Below, one piece after another: positions 8,507 to 16,886 of a stretch of DNA of 64,000 nt. The position numbers and the translations under genes were made by a program. Within the stretch, counting starts at the first letter, position 1. The number at the start of each line of letters is the position of its first letter. Origin of the DNA: JALRBM01 sp964615445 (lineage in GTDB: Bacteria > Patescibacteriota > Saccharimonadia > Saccharimonadales > Saccharimonadaceae); the NCBI GenBank assembly GCA_964615445.1, contig CAZTOK010000001.1, positions 1 to 64,000 on the forward strand, read 5' to 3'. Under the pieces are notes generated by a model. It did not search any database. It was not told the origin of the DNA and saw only the letters and a list, made by a program, of their open reading frames with translations.

Positions 8507-10618
8507 ATGGATTTGCTAAAAGATTTAAACCCCGCGCAGGCTGACGCGGTGCGGACAACGTCTGGGCCGTTATTAATTTTAGCTGGTGCGGGTAGTGGAA
8601 AAACAAAAACGCTCACACATCGTATTGCGTACTTAATTGCGAACGAAGGTATTTGGCCAAACGAAATTTTGGCGGTGACGTTTACTAATAAAGCAGCGCG
8701 CGAAATGCGCGAACGGCTCGGTCATCTGCTCAATCGCGACGGAACGGCTCGAAATTTTATGCCTTGGATGGGAACATTTCATGGTATTTGTGTACGACTG
8801 CTTCGACAGGATGGCGCTGCTATTGGTATTTCTCCTAATTACGTTATTTATGACGAGGACGATCGCCAGGGCTTAATAAAACAGGCCATGAAACAGCTAA
8901 ATATTAGCGATAAGCAGGCGAAGCCCCGAGCAATTAGCGCGGCGATTTCGAATGCCAAAAACGAGCTGCTTACCCCAGGAGAATTCGAGGCTACCGCGCA
9001 GTATCCTTTTCAGCAAGCGGTGGCTAAAGTATACGGTATATACGAAAAACTTCGCATCGAAGCGGGCGCGCTCGATTTTGACGATTTGCTTATTGAAACC
9101 GTGCGTTTATTTCGTGAAAGTCCCGAAACACGTGCCAAATGGCGCTCACAGTTTAAACATGTGCTCATTGACGAATATCAAGATACAAATGCGGCTCAGT
9201 ATGCCATCGTAAAAAGCTTGGTGGGCGATGATAAAAATATTTGCGTGGTGGGTGACGACTGGCAGTCTATTTACAGCTGGCGTGGTGCGGATTTTACCAA
9301 CATTTTGAATTTTGAACGCGATTTTCCGGGTACAAAAATTGTAAAACTTGAGCAAAACTATCGAAGTACAGGCGCTATTTTGGAAGCCGCGCACGCAGTG
9401 ATTACAAAGAACACGCAGCGCACAGATAAAAAACTTTGGACAGCCGAACCACTAGGTGCACCAGTGCAAGTACATGGAGTGTACGATGAGTCGGAAGAAG
9501 CGTACGTGGTAGCAAGTCGTATTGCAGCGCAGACGGGAATTGGCGCTAGAAGGTATGGTGATTTTGCCGTGCTATATCGTACTAACTCTCAAAGTTATAC
9601 GCTTGAGCGGGCGCTATTACAGCACCGTGTGCCCTATCAAATTATTGGCGGTGTACGCTTTTATGATCGAAAGGAAATTAAAGACATTATTGCTTATTTG
9701 CGATTGTTATACCAGCCGAACGATCGTATGAGTTTTAGTCGAATTGTAAATGTGCCGGCACGTGGTGTGGGCGCGACAAGCCTTGAGAAGTTTCTTATCT
9801 GGCAGGCCGGAAGTGGGCTTGATATTATCTCGGCATTAATAAATGTCGAACAAACTAGCAGTCTCACCTCTCGCGCCAAAATAGCACTCGCTAGCCTTGG
9901 TGAAGTGCTTCGTGGATTGCAGGTGCGGCTTCAAAATGACTTGCCACCGAGCGAGCTTATCGAGGCGTTAGTAGAAAAAACAGGCTATCGTGACTACATC
10001 CTTGACGGTACGCCACAAGCAGAAGATCGCGAGGCAAACGTTGGCTCAATGATTTCGGATGCAAAGAGCTTTACAACACTCCCCGACTTCTTAGAGGAAG
10101 TAGCGCTTATGTCGAGCGTTGATACCTCGAGTGATACACAAAAAGTGACACTCATGACTATTCATGCAGCTAAAGGCCTTGAATTTCCGGTGGTATTTAT
10201 GGTGGGTATGGAAGAGGGTATTTTTCCACACTCACGTATTTATGAGGCTGGTCCGGGAGAGCTTGAAGAAGTACGTCGCCTCTGTTACGTGGGTATGACT
10301 CGTGCGCGGGAAGAGCTGCACTTAAGCTATGCGCAGAGTCGTCTGCAGTTTGGCCAGCGTGGCTACAATACGCCATCTCGCTTTTTAAGCGATATGGGAC
10401 ACGACGTGGCAGCCATGTCGTCACCTAGTTTTTCGCAGGCAGCTAATAATGATGAATTTAGCGACATTCCCGCCTTTGATATTGGCGACGGTGTACGTTC
10501 AGCGCAGTTTGGGGTTGGTGAGATTATAGACATTGACGGGTTGGCAGTAACGGTCCAGTTTGCAAGCGGCCAAACCAAAAAACTGAACGTTGAATATGCT
10601 CGGCTTGAAAAATTATAA
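8507..10618 (+). CDS. UvrD/PcrA-type superfamily 1A DNA helicase
   Basis: The protein is 703 aa, full length for the family. Helicase motifs appear in order: LNPAQADAV (Q), AGAGSGKTKTLTHR (Walker A), AVTFTNKAAREM (Ia), LIDEYQDTN (Walker B, with Tyr where DEFQD is usual), VVGDDWQSIYSWRGA (III), LEQNYRST (IV), TIHAAKGLEFPVVF (V), VGMTRAREELHL (VI). The C-terminus carries the PcrA-like Tudor-type tail (GVGEIIDIDG...VQFASGQTKKLN). It should unwind DNA 3' to 5' in excision repair and replication restart. uvrA and uvrC are in the same window; uvrB is not. Confidence 0.95.
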   Translation: MDLLKDLNPAQADAVRTTSGPLLILAGAGSGKTKTLTHRIAYLIANEGIWPNEILAVTFTNKAAREMRERLGHLLNRDGTARNFMPWMGTFHGICVRLLRQDGAAIGISPNYVIYDEDDRQGLIKQAMKQLNISDKQAKPRAISAAISNAKNELLTPGEFEATAQYPFQQAVAKVYGIYEKLRIEAGALDFDDLLIETVRLFRESPETRAKWRSQFKHVLIDEYQDTNAAQYAIVKSLVGDDKNICVVGDDWQSIYSWRGADFTNILNFERDFPGTKIVKLEQNYRSTGAILEAAHAVITKNTQRTDKKLWTAEPLGAPVQVHGVYDESEEAYVVASRIAAQTGIGARRYGDFAVLYRTNSQSYTLERALLQHRVPYQIIGGVRFYDRKEIKDIIAYLRLLYQPNDRMSFSRIVNVPARGVGATSLEKFLIWQAGSGLDIISALINVEQTSSLTSRAKIALASLGEVLRGLQVRLQNDLPPSELIEALVEKTGYRDYILDGTPQAEDREANVGSMISDAKSFTTLPDFLEEVALMSSVDTSSDTQKVTLMTIHAAKGLEFPVVFMVGMEEGIFPHSRIYEAGPGELEEVRRLCYVGMTRAREELHLSYAQSRLQFGQRGYNTPSRFLSDMGHDVAAMSSPSFSQAANNDEFSDIPAFDIGDGVRSAQFGVGEIIDIDGLAVTVQFASGQTKKLNVEYARLEKL

Positions 10619-10630
10619 CGGGATTTTATA

Positions 10631-10664
10631 GTCGTAGGTCATACGATGACGTATGACCTACGAC
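10631..10664. terminator. perfect 15-bp hairpin without U-tract
   Basis: GTCGTAGGTCATACG (10631-10645) pairs perfectly with 10650-10664 around an ATGA loop. It lies between the helicase stop and, 5 nt away, the stop of the convergent minus-strand gene. Neither side has a strong T-run, so it may act as a bidirectional stop or as a 3'-end stabiliser. Confidence 0.7.
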
Positions 10665-10669
10665 GTAGA

Positions 10670-10948
10670 CTAGCTTTGCTGGTATTGATGAAGTTCGGCA
10701 GCGTACCGATCATCTTCAAGTGTAGCGGCGGGGTCTTCTGCATAGGCTTGCCAGTGAGTATTTACCTCGTTAACGAGTAGCGCATTAAGTCTATCGTTAC
10801 GGCCGCTTAGCCTGATTTCCGTTAAAGCGCGCAGTGTCTGCAAGGGAGTCGTAAATCTCGTAAACTCTTCTCGTAAAGTAGGAAGATCACAGTTGAATAT
10901 ATGTATCAAATAGTACACATCAAACGTGTTGGTGTGTCCTGCGTTCAC
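10670..10948 (-). CDS. small orphan protein
   Basis: The protein is 92 aa from a GTG at 10948 that has a strong AAAGGAG 9 nt upstream. The open frame continues a little further up but without support. No family was recognised. The sequence is mostly helical in character with many Leu, Arg and Glu, no transmembrane segment and no obvious motif (FDVYYLIHIFNCDLPTL near the start). It lies alone on the minus strand between the helicase and a NUDIX gene. Its stop is 5 nt from a perfect hairpin, the pattern seen for most accessory genes here. Confidence 0.65.
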   Translation of the reverse strand: MNAGHTNTFDVYYLIHIFNCDLPTLREEFTRFTTPLQTLRALTEIRLSGRNDRLNALLVNEVNTHWQAYAEDPAATLEDDRYAAELHQYQQS

Positions 10949-11065
10949 TGGACAACTCCTTTTGCTAGACAAAGGCTACCTGATCATAAAAACATGCTTA
11001 GCGCATTATGGTCAACCGCGCGCCTAAACATACTATGTGAATGCAGCGCATTGTATGATAGAGCT

Positions 11066-11518
11066 ATGAAGCTTTACTACCTATTCGGCCGTTTAGTGCG
11101 ACCTCTTGCGTTGCTATTATTTTTCGTTATGGATCATGTATTTTCTATACACCGCACGCGGATAATTATTAAAAATGAGCAAGGTGAGACGCTGTTTATT
11201 AGAGGGTGGACGAGTGGCAACAACTGGGAGTTCTGCGGTGGTGGTATTGATCGAGGCGAAATGCCTGCGGCCGCTATAGCGCGTGAAGTACATGAAGAGT
11301 TAGGGATGCATATAACGACGAACGAACTAACGTATATAGGAAGTGTATTCTGCGGGTATGAAGCCGCTATTTTTCAGGTAACTATTCCAAAAGAAGCGAC
11401 GCTAAAACCGAATAAGTGGGAAATAGCCGAAATACGATGGTTCACAGAGGCGGATAAACCTTTAAAAGTAACTAAAATGACGCAGTTGGTACTCGAAAAA
11501 CTACTCAAAAGGGTATGA
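11066..11518 (+). CDS. NUDIX hydrolase
   Basis: The protein is 150 aa from the ATG at 11066; the frame is open much further upstream, but the fold begins here. A hydrophobic N-terminal helix (about 8-24) is unusual for NUDIX and may be a membrane anchor. The complete Nudix box is present: GGGIDRGEMPAAAIA then REVHEELGM, matching G-x5-E-x7-R-E-U-x-E-E-x-G-U. These Mg2+ enzymes cleave nucleoside diphosphates linked to another group. The substrate cannot be assigned. TATGAT just upstream of the ATG may be the -10 box. Confidence 0.88.
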   Translation: MKLYYLFGRLVRPLALLLFFVMDHVFSIHRTRIIIKNEQGETLFIRGWTSGNNWEFCGGGIDRGEMPAAAIAREVHEELGMHITTNELTYIGSVFCGYEAAIFQVTIPKEATLKPNKWEIAEIRWFTEADKPLKVTKMTQLVLEKLLKRV

Positions 11519-11522
11519 GTTT

Positions 11523-11530
11523 GCTATAAT
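11523..11530 (+). promoter_or_regulatory. extended -10 (GCTATAAT) of the rpf-like operon
   Basis: TTTGCTATAAT lies immediately after the NUDIX stop, with TATAAT at 11525-11530 and TG-like context. GGAGGT (11548-11553) follows as an SD for the next gene, so this transcript has a real leader. Confidence 0.55.
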
Positions 11531-11566
11531 TGATGTCAGTGCACCGTGGAGGTGTTACCCTCATTT

Positions 11567-12751
11567 ATGAAGCGTTTATTAATCAAAAAAACGACGTCGC
11601 CAATTGGCATCATATGTTCTGTTATTTTCCTATTGATGCTTATTTTTGGTGTGGGCGCGGCAACGCAGGCGAAAGCGACATCGGTTGTACCAGCAGGTCA
11701 GCACCTCATTACTATTCATGACGGAAGCCAGACTCGTGGTATCCTTACTACCTCTGTTACACTACGTGACGCTTTTAAGACAGCGGGTATTAACATTGAC
11801 CCCAATGACTTAGTCGAGCCTGGTCTCGATGACACTTTGGTCGCGACCAACTACGAAGTGAACATTTATCGAGCTCGTCCAGTCACTATTATTGATGGAG
11901 CTGTACGTGAGAAGGTTATGTCTGCATATCAGACAGCAAGTCAAATTGCCAAACAAGCCGGCATTATCTTGCATAATGAAGATACGACGAATATGGCTGC
12001 CAATACCGATATGGTAAGTGAGGGTGCCGGTGTGCAACTCACAGTCAATCGCGCTATACCATTTACACTTCTTTTGTATGGCACGAAGGTGCAAGCGTAC
12101 ACTCAGGCAAAAACCGTTGCCGACATGTTAAAGCAGAAAAACATTACCCTTGGAAAGGACGATACGCTATCAGTGCCACAATCTGCGCCAATTCAGGCCA
12201 ATATGACGGTAGAGTTATGGCGTAATGGCAAGCAAACTGCAACAGAGCAGCAGGACGTGCCATTTGGTGTAAAGCAGATTCAAGACGTTGACCAGCCTGT
12301 AGGATACAAGCAAGTACAGACACCCGGTGTGGTTGGAAAAAAGACGGTAACGTACGAAATTGACATGAAAAATGGTCAACAAGTAAGCCGCACGGAGATT
12401 CAAAGTGTCGTCACTCAGCAGCCTGTGCAAGAGGTGGATATTATTGGAACGAAAGTGAGCCTTCCTCCCGGCTCGCACACCGACTGGATGGCGGCGGCCG
12501 GCATAGCGGCAAGCGACTATGGGTTCGTTGACTTTATTATGTCGCACGAATCTGGCTGGCGTCCAAACGCCGTCAGCTCGAATGGCTACTATGGATTAGG
12601 CCAAACGAACCTTAGGGCTATTTCAAGTGCTTGTCCAAATTGGCAAAGTGATCCAATATGCCAGCTTGGTTACTTTAGTGGATACGCTGCTTCGCGGTAT
12701 GGTACTTGGCAGGGCGCGTACAACCACTGGGTTGCAAATAGAAGTTGGTAG
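11567..12751 (+). CDS. Rpf/YabE-like muralytic protein (DUF348, G5, lysozyme-like)
   Basis: The protein is 394 aa. GGAGGT is 13 nt upstream of the ATG at 11567; an in-frame GTG at 11546 overlaps that SD. A signal anchor (about 13-33) is followed by two or three DUF348-type modules (TIHDGSQTRGILTTSVTLRDAF and similar), a G5 domain (VGYKQVQTPGVVGKKTVTYE) and a C-terminal lysozyme-like domain. That domain carries a likely catalytic Glu in MSHESGW, then NGYYGLGQ and YGTWQGAYNHW. Actinobacterial RpfB has this same architecture and cleaves peptidoglycan outside the cell during growth or resuscitation. ksgA follows 3 nt later, as in Actinobacteria and Firmicutes. Confidence 0.88.
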   Translation: MKRLLIKKTTSPIGIICSVIFLLMLIFGVGAATQAKATSVVPAGQHLITIHDGSQTRGILTTSVTLRDAFKTAGINIDPNDLVEPGLDDTLVATNYEVNIYRARPVTIIDGAVREKVMSAYQTASQIAKQAGIILHNEDTTNMAANTDMVSEGAGVQLTVNRAIPFTLLLYGTKVQAYTQAKTVADMLKQKNITLGKDDTLSVPQSAPIQANMTVELWRNGKQTATEQQDVPFGVKQIQDVDQPVGYKQVQTPGVVGKKTVTYEIDMKNGQQVSRTEIQSVVTQQPVQEVDIIGTKVSLPPGSHTDWMAAAGIAASDYGFVDFIMSHESGWRPNAVSSNGYYGLGQTNLRAISSACPNWQSDPICQLGYFSGYAASRYGTWQGAYNHWVANRSW

Positions 12752-12754
12752 CTA

Positions 12755-13528
12755 ATGGCTGGTCCGAAGAAATCACTTGGTCAACACTGGCTGCATAACC
12801 GCGAGGTTCTTTCACACATTGCTGATTGCGCTGAACTATCATCAGCCGATACGGTGCTCGAAATTGGTCCTGGCCTCGGAACACTTACGAGCGAGCTGCT
12901 TCGCCGCGCTCAAAAAGTGATTGCTGTTGAATTTGATGAAGAGTTAGCGCGAAAACTTCCTGGCCAGTTTCCAGGCAAGAATCTTGACGTAATACAAAGC
13001 GATATTCTTTCGTTTGATCTTACGACACTGCCAAAAAACTACAAAGTAGTCGCGAACGTCCCATATTATATCACCAGTAAAATCGTGCAACTTTTAATGA
13101 CCGCAGAAAATAAGCCATCGATTGCGGTGCTATTAGTGCAAAAAGAAGTTGCCGAACGCCTGGCTGCTCGGCCTGGTAATACGAGCGTCTTAGCCGTGAG
13201 CGCGCACCTTTTCGCCGAGGTAACGCTCGGTGATGTGGTGCCGGCAGAGCTTTTTACGCCGCCGCCAAAAGTAGATTCACAGGTGGTGGTATTAAAGACC
13301 CGTTCGACTTCTCTTTTGACTAATATAAGCGAAAAGGCTTTCTTCCGGGTTGTAAAAGCTGGCTTTTCAGCAAAGCGTAAGAAGCTTCGTAGTAGCCTAG
13401 CTGGCGGACTTGGCATTACGAAGGAGCAGGCTGTTGACTATCTTAAAGCTGTGGGGATTAGTCCAGAGGTGCGAGCGGAAAGCCTGTCACTCGAAAATTG
13501 GATAGATCTTACAAAGGTCGTAAAATGA
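12755..13528 (+). CDS. rsmA: 16S rRNA dimethyladenosine transferase
   Basis: The protein is 257 aa. It dimethylates two adjacent adenines in the 3' loop of 16S rRNA (helix 45) with SAM during small-subunit maturation. Motifs are KKSLGQHWL at the N-terminus, the SAM-binding VLEIGPGLGTLTSEL, the acidic VEFDEELA, and the catalytic NVPYYITS (NLPYxIS family motif with Val). A small C-terminal helical domain ends in the family's usual helices. It is located between rpf-like and yfiH-like genes, with the following gene overlapping by ATGA. Confidence 0.95.
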   Translation: MAGPKKSLGQHWLHNREVLSHIADCAELSSADTVLEIGPGLGTLTSELLRRAQKVIAVEFDEELARKLPGQFPGKNLDVIQSDILSFDLTTLPKNYKVVANVPYYITSKIVQLLMTAENKPSIAVLLVQKEVAERLAARPGNTSVLAVSAHLFAEVTLGDVVPAELFTPPPKVDSQVVVLKTRSTSLLTNISEKAFFRVVKAGFSAKRKKLRSSLAGGLGITKEQAVDYLKAVGISPEVRAESLSLENWIDLTKVVK

Positions 13529-14244
13529 TAGCCACTGATCAGCCAACTATTTTTGGAAACGAAATAATTGCCGCTCTGTCGTCTAAGCAAGACGGCAATA
13601 TGAAATTTGGTATTGCTATGGATGCTGACACCTTGCAGAACCGAAAGGATTTTTTGCGAAAAGCCGGCATTGATATGGCTCATACAACTCTTGTGCGAAT
13701 TACCTACGATACGGATGATTTTGCCAAATACCGCATTGTAACACATAAGGATAAACACAGGGGTATGGAACCAGTGCAGGAAGTGGATGTGGCCGATGCG
13801 CTCGTGGTTGACCAGCCAAGTCATGCCTTGTTTTTACCGCTTGCCGATTGTGTAGGAATGATTCTGTATGATACCAAGCACCATGTACTAATGGTGTCGC
13901 ACGTGGGTCGTCACAGCGCAGAGAGCGAAGGTGCGAAGCGAAGCGTAGAATATCTCGCACGCCACCACCAAACCCAGCCGGGTGACATAAAAGTTTGGTT
14001 GAGTCCGGCTGTAGGCAAAGCCTCCTATCCACTTCACGCGTTTGGTGGTCAAAGTTTGCACGAGGTAATTACCTCGCAACTTGATACTGTTGGTATTAAA
14101 GCTGATCATATTGAAATCAGTCTCATCGATACGGCAACGAGTGAAAATTATTATTCTCACAGTGAATTTTTAAAAGGTAACGACGAACCTGGTCGCTTTG
14201 CCATTGTAGCTATGATGACCGTGCAGGGTGAGCCTGCTTCTTAA
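13525..14244 (+). CDS. YfiH/LACC1-type (laccase-domain) protein, divergent
   Basis: The protein is 239 aa. Its ATG at 13525 overlaps the ksgA stop (ATGA), so translation is coupled. It matches the YfiH/YlmD fold: DALVVDQPSHALFLPLADCVG (Cys ligand), then VSHVGRHSAE where AHAGWRG is usual, then SPAVGKASYPL. Family members are zinc enzymes acting on purine nucleosides (phosphorylase/deaminase activities). The usual first ligand motif QVHG is not seen. The aligned stretch reads RITYDTDD, with THKDKH a little later, so metal binding may be altered. A weak hairpin (GTCGAG/CTCGAC, 14260-14287) follows the stop. Confidence 0.8.
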   Translation: MIATDQPTIFGNEIIAALSSKQDGNMKFGIAMDADTLQNRKDFLRKAGIDMAHTTLVRITYDTDDFAKYRIVTHKDKHRGMEPVQEVDVADALVVDQPSHALFLPLADCVGMILYDTKHHVLMVSHVGRHSAESEGAKRSVEYLARHHQTQPGDIKVWLSPAVGKASYPLHAFGGQSLHEVITSQLDTVGIKADHIEISLIDTATSENYYSHSEFLKGNDEPGRFAIVAMMTVQGEPAS

Positions 14245-14331
14245 TTTTGATTACTATTTGTCGAGGGGACATGATGAACAGCTCGACGCGGAAATAGCAT
14301 AACTTAAAATCTGTTACACTAGAAAGTAAAT

Positions 14332-15834
14332 ATGGGAAAAAAATTATACATTACTACCGCCATTCCATACGTCAATGGCACACCGCACATCGGCAATGCA
14401 CTTGACTATCTTTTAGCCGATATTTGGACCCGCTATCAAAAACAACAAGGAAAAGACGTTCGTTTTCAGGTGGGTACCGATGAGCATGGCAATAAAATTG
14501 CTGCAAAAGCTGCCGAATTAAGCTTAACGCCACAAGAATATACCGATAAAATGTATGGCAACTTCGAGCTTCTCATGAAAAAAGTGGGCGCTGAATTTAC
14601 CGATTTTATTCGTACTACTGATCCACACCATAAGGGTGCGGTGCAATATATTTGGCAAAAACTCCAACCCTATATATATAAAGGCAAATACGAAGGCTGG
14701 TACTGCATGGGGCACGAAGCCTTCTTTACGGATAAAGAAGTTGAAGCGACAGGTGGTATTTGTCCTGATCATCAAACGCCGTATGAACGAGTGAGCGAAG
14801 AGAATTATTACCTCAAAACCAGCGCTTTTACAGATAAGCTTCGTGAGGCGATTACTACGGGGCGTATGCAAATTGTGCCAGAATTTCGCAAACACGAATT
14901 CTTGGAACTCATGAAAGACGGCCTGCAAGACGTAAGTGTCTCTCGCCCAAAGAAAAACCTTACGTGGGGTATTCCCGTGCCTGGTGATCCCGAGCAAATC
15001 ATGTACGTATGGCTTGATGCGCTCTCGAATTATATTACTATTTTGGGCTACCCCGACCGTGAGGGTTGGCAAGAATATTGGCCAGCAGATGTGCAGGTGA
15101 TTGGAAAAGATATTTTGCGATTCCATGCTGGGATTTGGCCCGCTATGCTTATGGGGCTGGAGTTGCCGCTACCGAAGAAGTTGCTCGTACATGGTTTTGT
15201 GAACGTAGGCGGTGCTAAAATGAGTAAAACAGTCGGTAATGTGGTTGATCCTAATCAAATTATTGATGAATATGGCCTCGATGCCTTTCGTTACTTTTTT
15301 GCGCGTCATATTCCAACGCTTGAAGATGGCGATTTTACCTGGGAAAAGTTTGAAAACGCCTATAATCTTGAACTCGGTAACGATCTTGGAAACCTAGTGT
15401 CGCGCGTTGCAAGTATGGTCACTCGTTACCAAAGCGGTGTCATTGGTGAGGCACCGCAGGGCGACCACGATATGAAACCGTACTTCGATGCTATGAAGGA
15501 GCTGCGCTTTAATAACGCCATGGACGAGGTTTGGACACATGTGCGAGGCATTAACCGCTACATTGAAGTGGTGAAGCCATGGGAAATTGCCAAAAAACGC
15601 GAAAGTGATCCTGAAGCGGAGGCACATTTGGGCGAAGTACTTGGCCAAGCCGTAGGATCACTGCTGCAAATTGCCGACGAACTCACGCCATTCTTGCCGA
15701 CAACTGCCGATGCAATTCGACAAACATTTTCAACTGGTGTCATCGTTCCACTGAATAAGGAAGGTGGCTTATTTCCTAAAATTTATAAGCACACACCAGA
15801 TCCGCGTAGTGTCTCTGACAGCAAACAAGCCTAA
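14332..15834 (+). CDS. metG: methionyl-tRNA synthetase
   Basis: The protein is 500 aa, a compact form lacking the C-terminal tRNA-binding (Arc1p/Trbp111) extension. It charges tRNA-Met and initiator tRNA. Motifs are the N-terminal ITTAIPYVNGTPHIGN (HIGH as HIGN), TDEHGNKIA, a degenerate zinc knuckle (YCMGHEAF...GICPDHQ) and GGAKMSKTVGN (KMSKS loop). A TACACT -10 box at 14315-14320 ends 11 nt before the ATG with no SD, so the mRNA leader would be only about 5 nt. Confidence 0.96.
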   Translation: MGKKLYITTAIPYVNGTPHIGNALDYLLADIWTRYQKQQGKDVRFQVGTDEHGNKIAAKAAELSLTPQEYTDKMYGNFELLMKKVGAEFTDFIRTTDPHHKGAVQYIWQKLQPYIYKGKYEGWYCMGHEAFFTDKEVEATGGICPDHQTPYERVSEENYYLKTSAFTDKLREAITTGRMQIVPEFRKHEFLELMKDGLQDVSVSRPKKNLTWGIPVPGDPEQIMYVWLDALSNYITILGYPDREGWQEYWPADVQVIGKDILRFHAGIWPAMLMGLELPLPKKLLVHGFVNVGGAKMSKTVGNVVDPNQIIDEYGLDAFRYFFARHIPTLEDGDFTWEKFENAYNLELGNDLGNLVSRVASMVTRYQSGVIGEAPQGDHDMKPYFDAMKELRFNNAMDEVWTHVRGINRYIEVVKPWEIAKKRESDPEAEAHLGEVLGQAVGSLLQIADELTPFLPTTADAIRQTFSTGVIVPLNKEGGLFPKIYKHTPDPRSVSDSKQA

Positions 15835-15844
15835 ATAAAAGAAG

Positions 15845-15882
15845 GGGACTAGCGTGTCTGAAATAAAAGACACGCTAGTCCC
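15845..15882. terminator. 15-bp perfect hairpin between metG and minus-strand NUDIX gene
   Basis: GGGACTAGCGTGTCT (15845-15859) pairs perfectly with 15868-15882 around GAAATAAA. Reading minus, the hairpin is followed by CTTCTTTTATTT, so it can act as an intrinsic terminator for the NUDIX gene, whose stop is 8 nt away. For metG there is no U-tract. Confidence 0.8.
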
Positions 15883-15890
15883 GGCGGACA

Positions 15891-16355
15891 TTACAGGCCT
15901 AGCACTGAAAGTCGTTCGATTATTTGGTTATGATCGTATGCGAGCTTGATCTGTGGTACGTAAGTGCGTGGCACCCATTGAACATTCAGAACCTCTTTTG
16001 GATCAACAACGTGCGCTTCAGGCCTTCCATCAACTCGGAATAGCCAGGCAATCGAGATGGCCTGTTCTGGATGGCGGTGAGGATGAGTAAATGTGCCAAG
16101 TAGCCACGCTCGACTCGGGTCAACGACAACTCCCGTTTCTTCCTTAACTTCACGAGCAGCCGCTTCGAAATCTTGCTCGCCATCATCTAAGTAACCTCCG
16201 GGCAGCGCAGGACATCCCTTAAAGGGTTCCTCTGCTCGCCACATAATGAGAATTTCATCAAATGAATTGAGGACGATGCCGTCGACAGTGATACCGCGGC
16301 CGTGCCAACGATCGCAGTACGGACATGGGCGGTCTTTCGGAACGTTGATTGTCAC
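15891..16355 (-). CDS. NUDIX hydrolase
   Basis: The protein is 154 aa from a GTG at 16355. The Nudix box is complete: GGYLDDGEQDFEAAA then REVKEETGV. The N-terminus has CPYC near residue 11 followed by RWHGRG, possibly a small zinc or redox site not typical of the family. Histidines in FTHPHRHPEQ lie after the box. Upstream on the minus strand, TATAGT ends about 10 nt before the GTG and no SD is present, so the mRNA may be leaderless. It is convergent to metG and has a stop-proximal hairpin. Substrate unknown. Confidence 0.85.
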   Translation of the reverse strand: MTINVPKDRPCPYCDRWHGRGITVDGIVLNSFDEILIMWRAEEPFKGCPALPGGYLDDGEQDFEAAAREVKEETGVVVDPSRAWLLGTFTHPHRHPEQAISIAWLFRVDGRPEAHVVDPKEVLNVQWVPRTYVPQIKLAYDHNQIIERLSVLGL

Positions 16356-16419
16356 GTTTTATAACTATACACTAAACTAGTAAGAAAGCTATAGAGATGC
16401 AATAAGGACTAGTTTTTTG

Positions 16420-16453
16420 TGGTACTCTCGGACAGTACTGTCCGAGAGTACCA
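16420..16453. terminator. 34-nt perfect palindrome/hairpin
   Basis: The 34 nt from TGGTACTCTCGGACA through the mirror half are perfectly self-complementary, including the GTAC centre. It starts 4 nt beyond the stop of the downstream minus-strand gene (16458). It has no U-tract in either direction. As duplex DNA it could also bind a dimeric protein. Confidence 0.7.
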
Positions 16454-16457
16454 GCTA

Positions 16458-16790
16458 TCATGTTACGTTCGGAATGAGATCAATGGCGACGCCCACCTTC
16501 GTCTGTAAACAGATGACGCCATTGGATTCAAACGGTGGCTTAATAAGTGAATCGATGGTGAGCTCGAAAGTGCGTGAGTCCTCATGAGGACTCCAGACAG
16601 GGGAGTCTCCACTGATCTTGAGCAGACGAATATCCGTGGCTTCAACGCGCAGTTGGTCGTTTACGATCTCTATATTGCTCACTGCGCCGCTTAAAGTTGG
16701 GCTGCCAGATTGCTTATATACGATTCTGCCGAAGTAGTTTGGTATGCAAAGCATACCAAGTCGAAACATCCACTCAGGGCCTAGTGCCAT
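16458..16790 (-). CDS. small orphan protein
   Basis: The protein is 110 aa from the ATG at 16790, which has GGGAGGT at ideal spacing. The frame extends 8 codons further up but would bury that SD. No family was recognised. Character: mixed beta-strand-like sequence without Cys pattern or membrane helix (IEIVNDQLRVEATDIRLLKI; FELTIDSLIKPPF). A -10 like TACTATAAC lies about 40 nt upstream. It is minus strand, isolated, with a palindrome next to the stop. Confidence 0.65.
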   Translation of the reverse strand: MALGPEWMFRLGMLCIPNYFGRIVYKQSGSPTLSGAVSNIEIVNDQLRVEATDIRLLKISGDSPVWSPHEDSRTFELTIDSLIKPPFESNGVICLQTKVGVAIDLIPNVT

Positions 16791-16873
16791 TTTTACCTCC
16801 CAAGGAATGTACACGAAGCCTTGTTATAGTATCACGATACTATAAAATTAGCGCCATTACCTCTGTTATTTGA

Positions 16874-16879
16874 TACAAT
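16874..16879 (+). promoter_or_regulatory. -10 box for leaderless tatD
   Basis: TGATACAAT contains TACAAT at 16874-16879, ending 7 nt before the ATG at 16887. No SD is present. Confidence 0.5.
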
Positions 16880-16886
16880 GAAGTAA

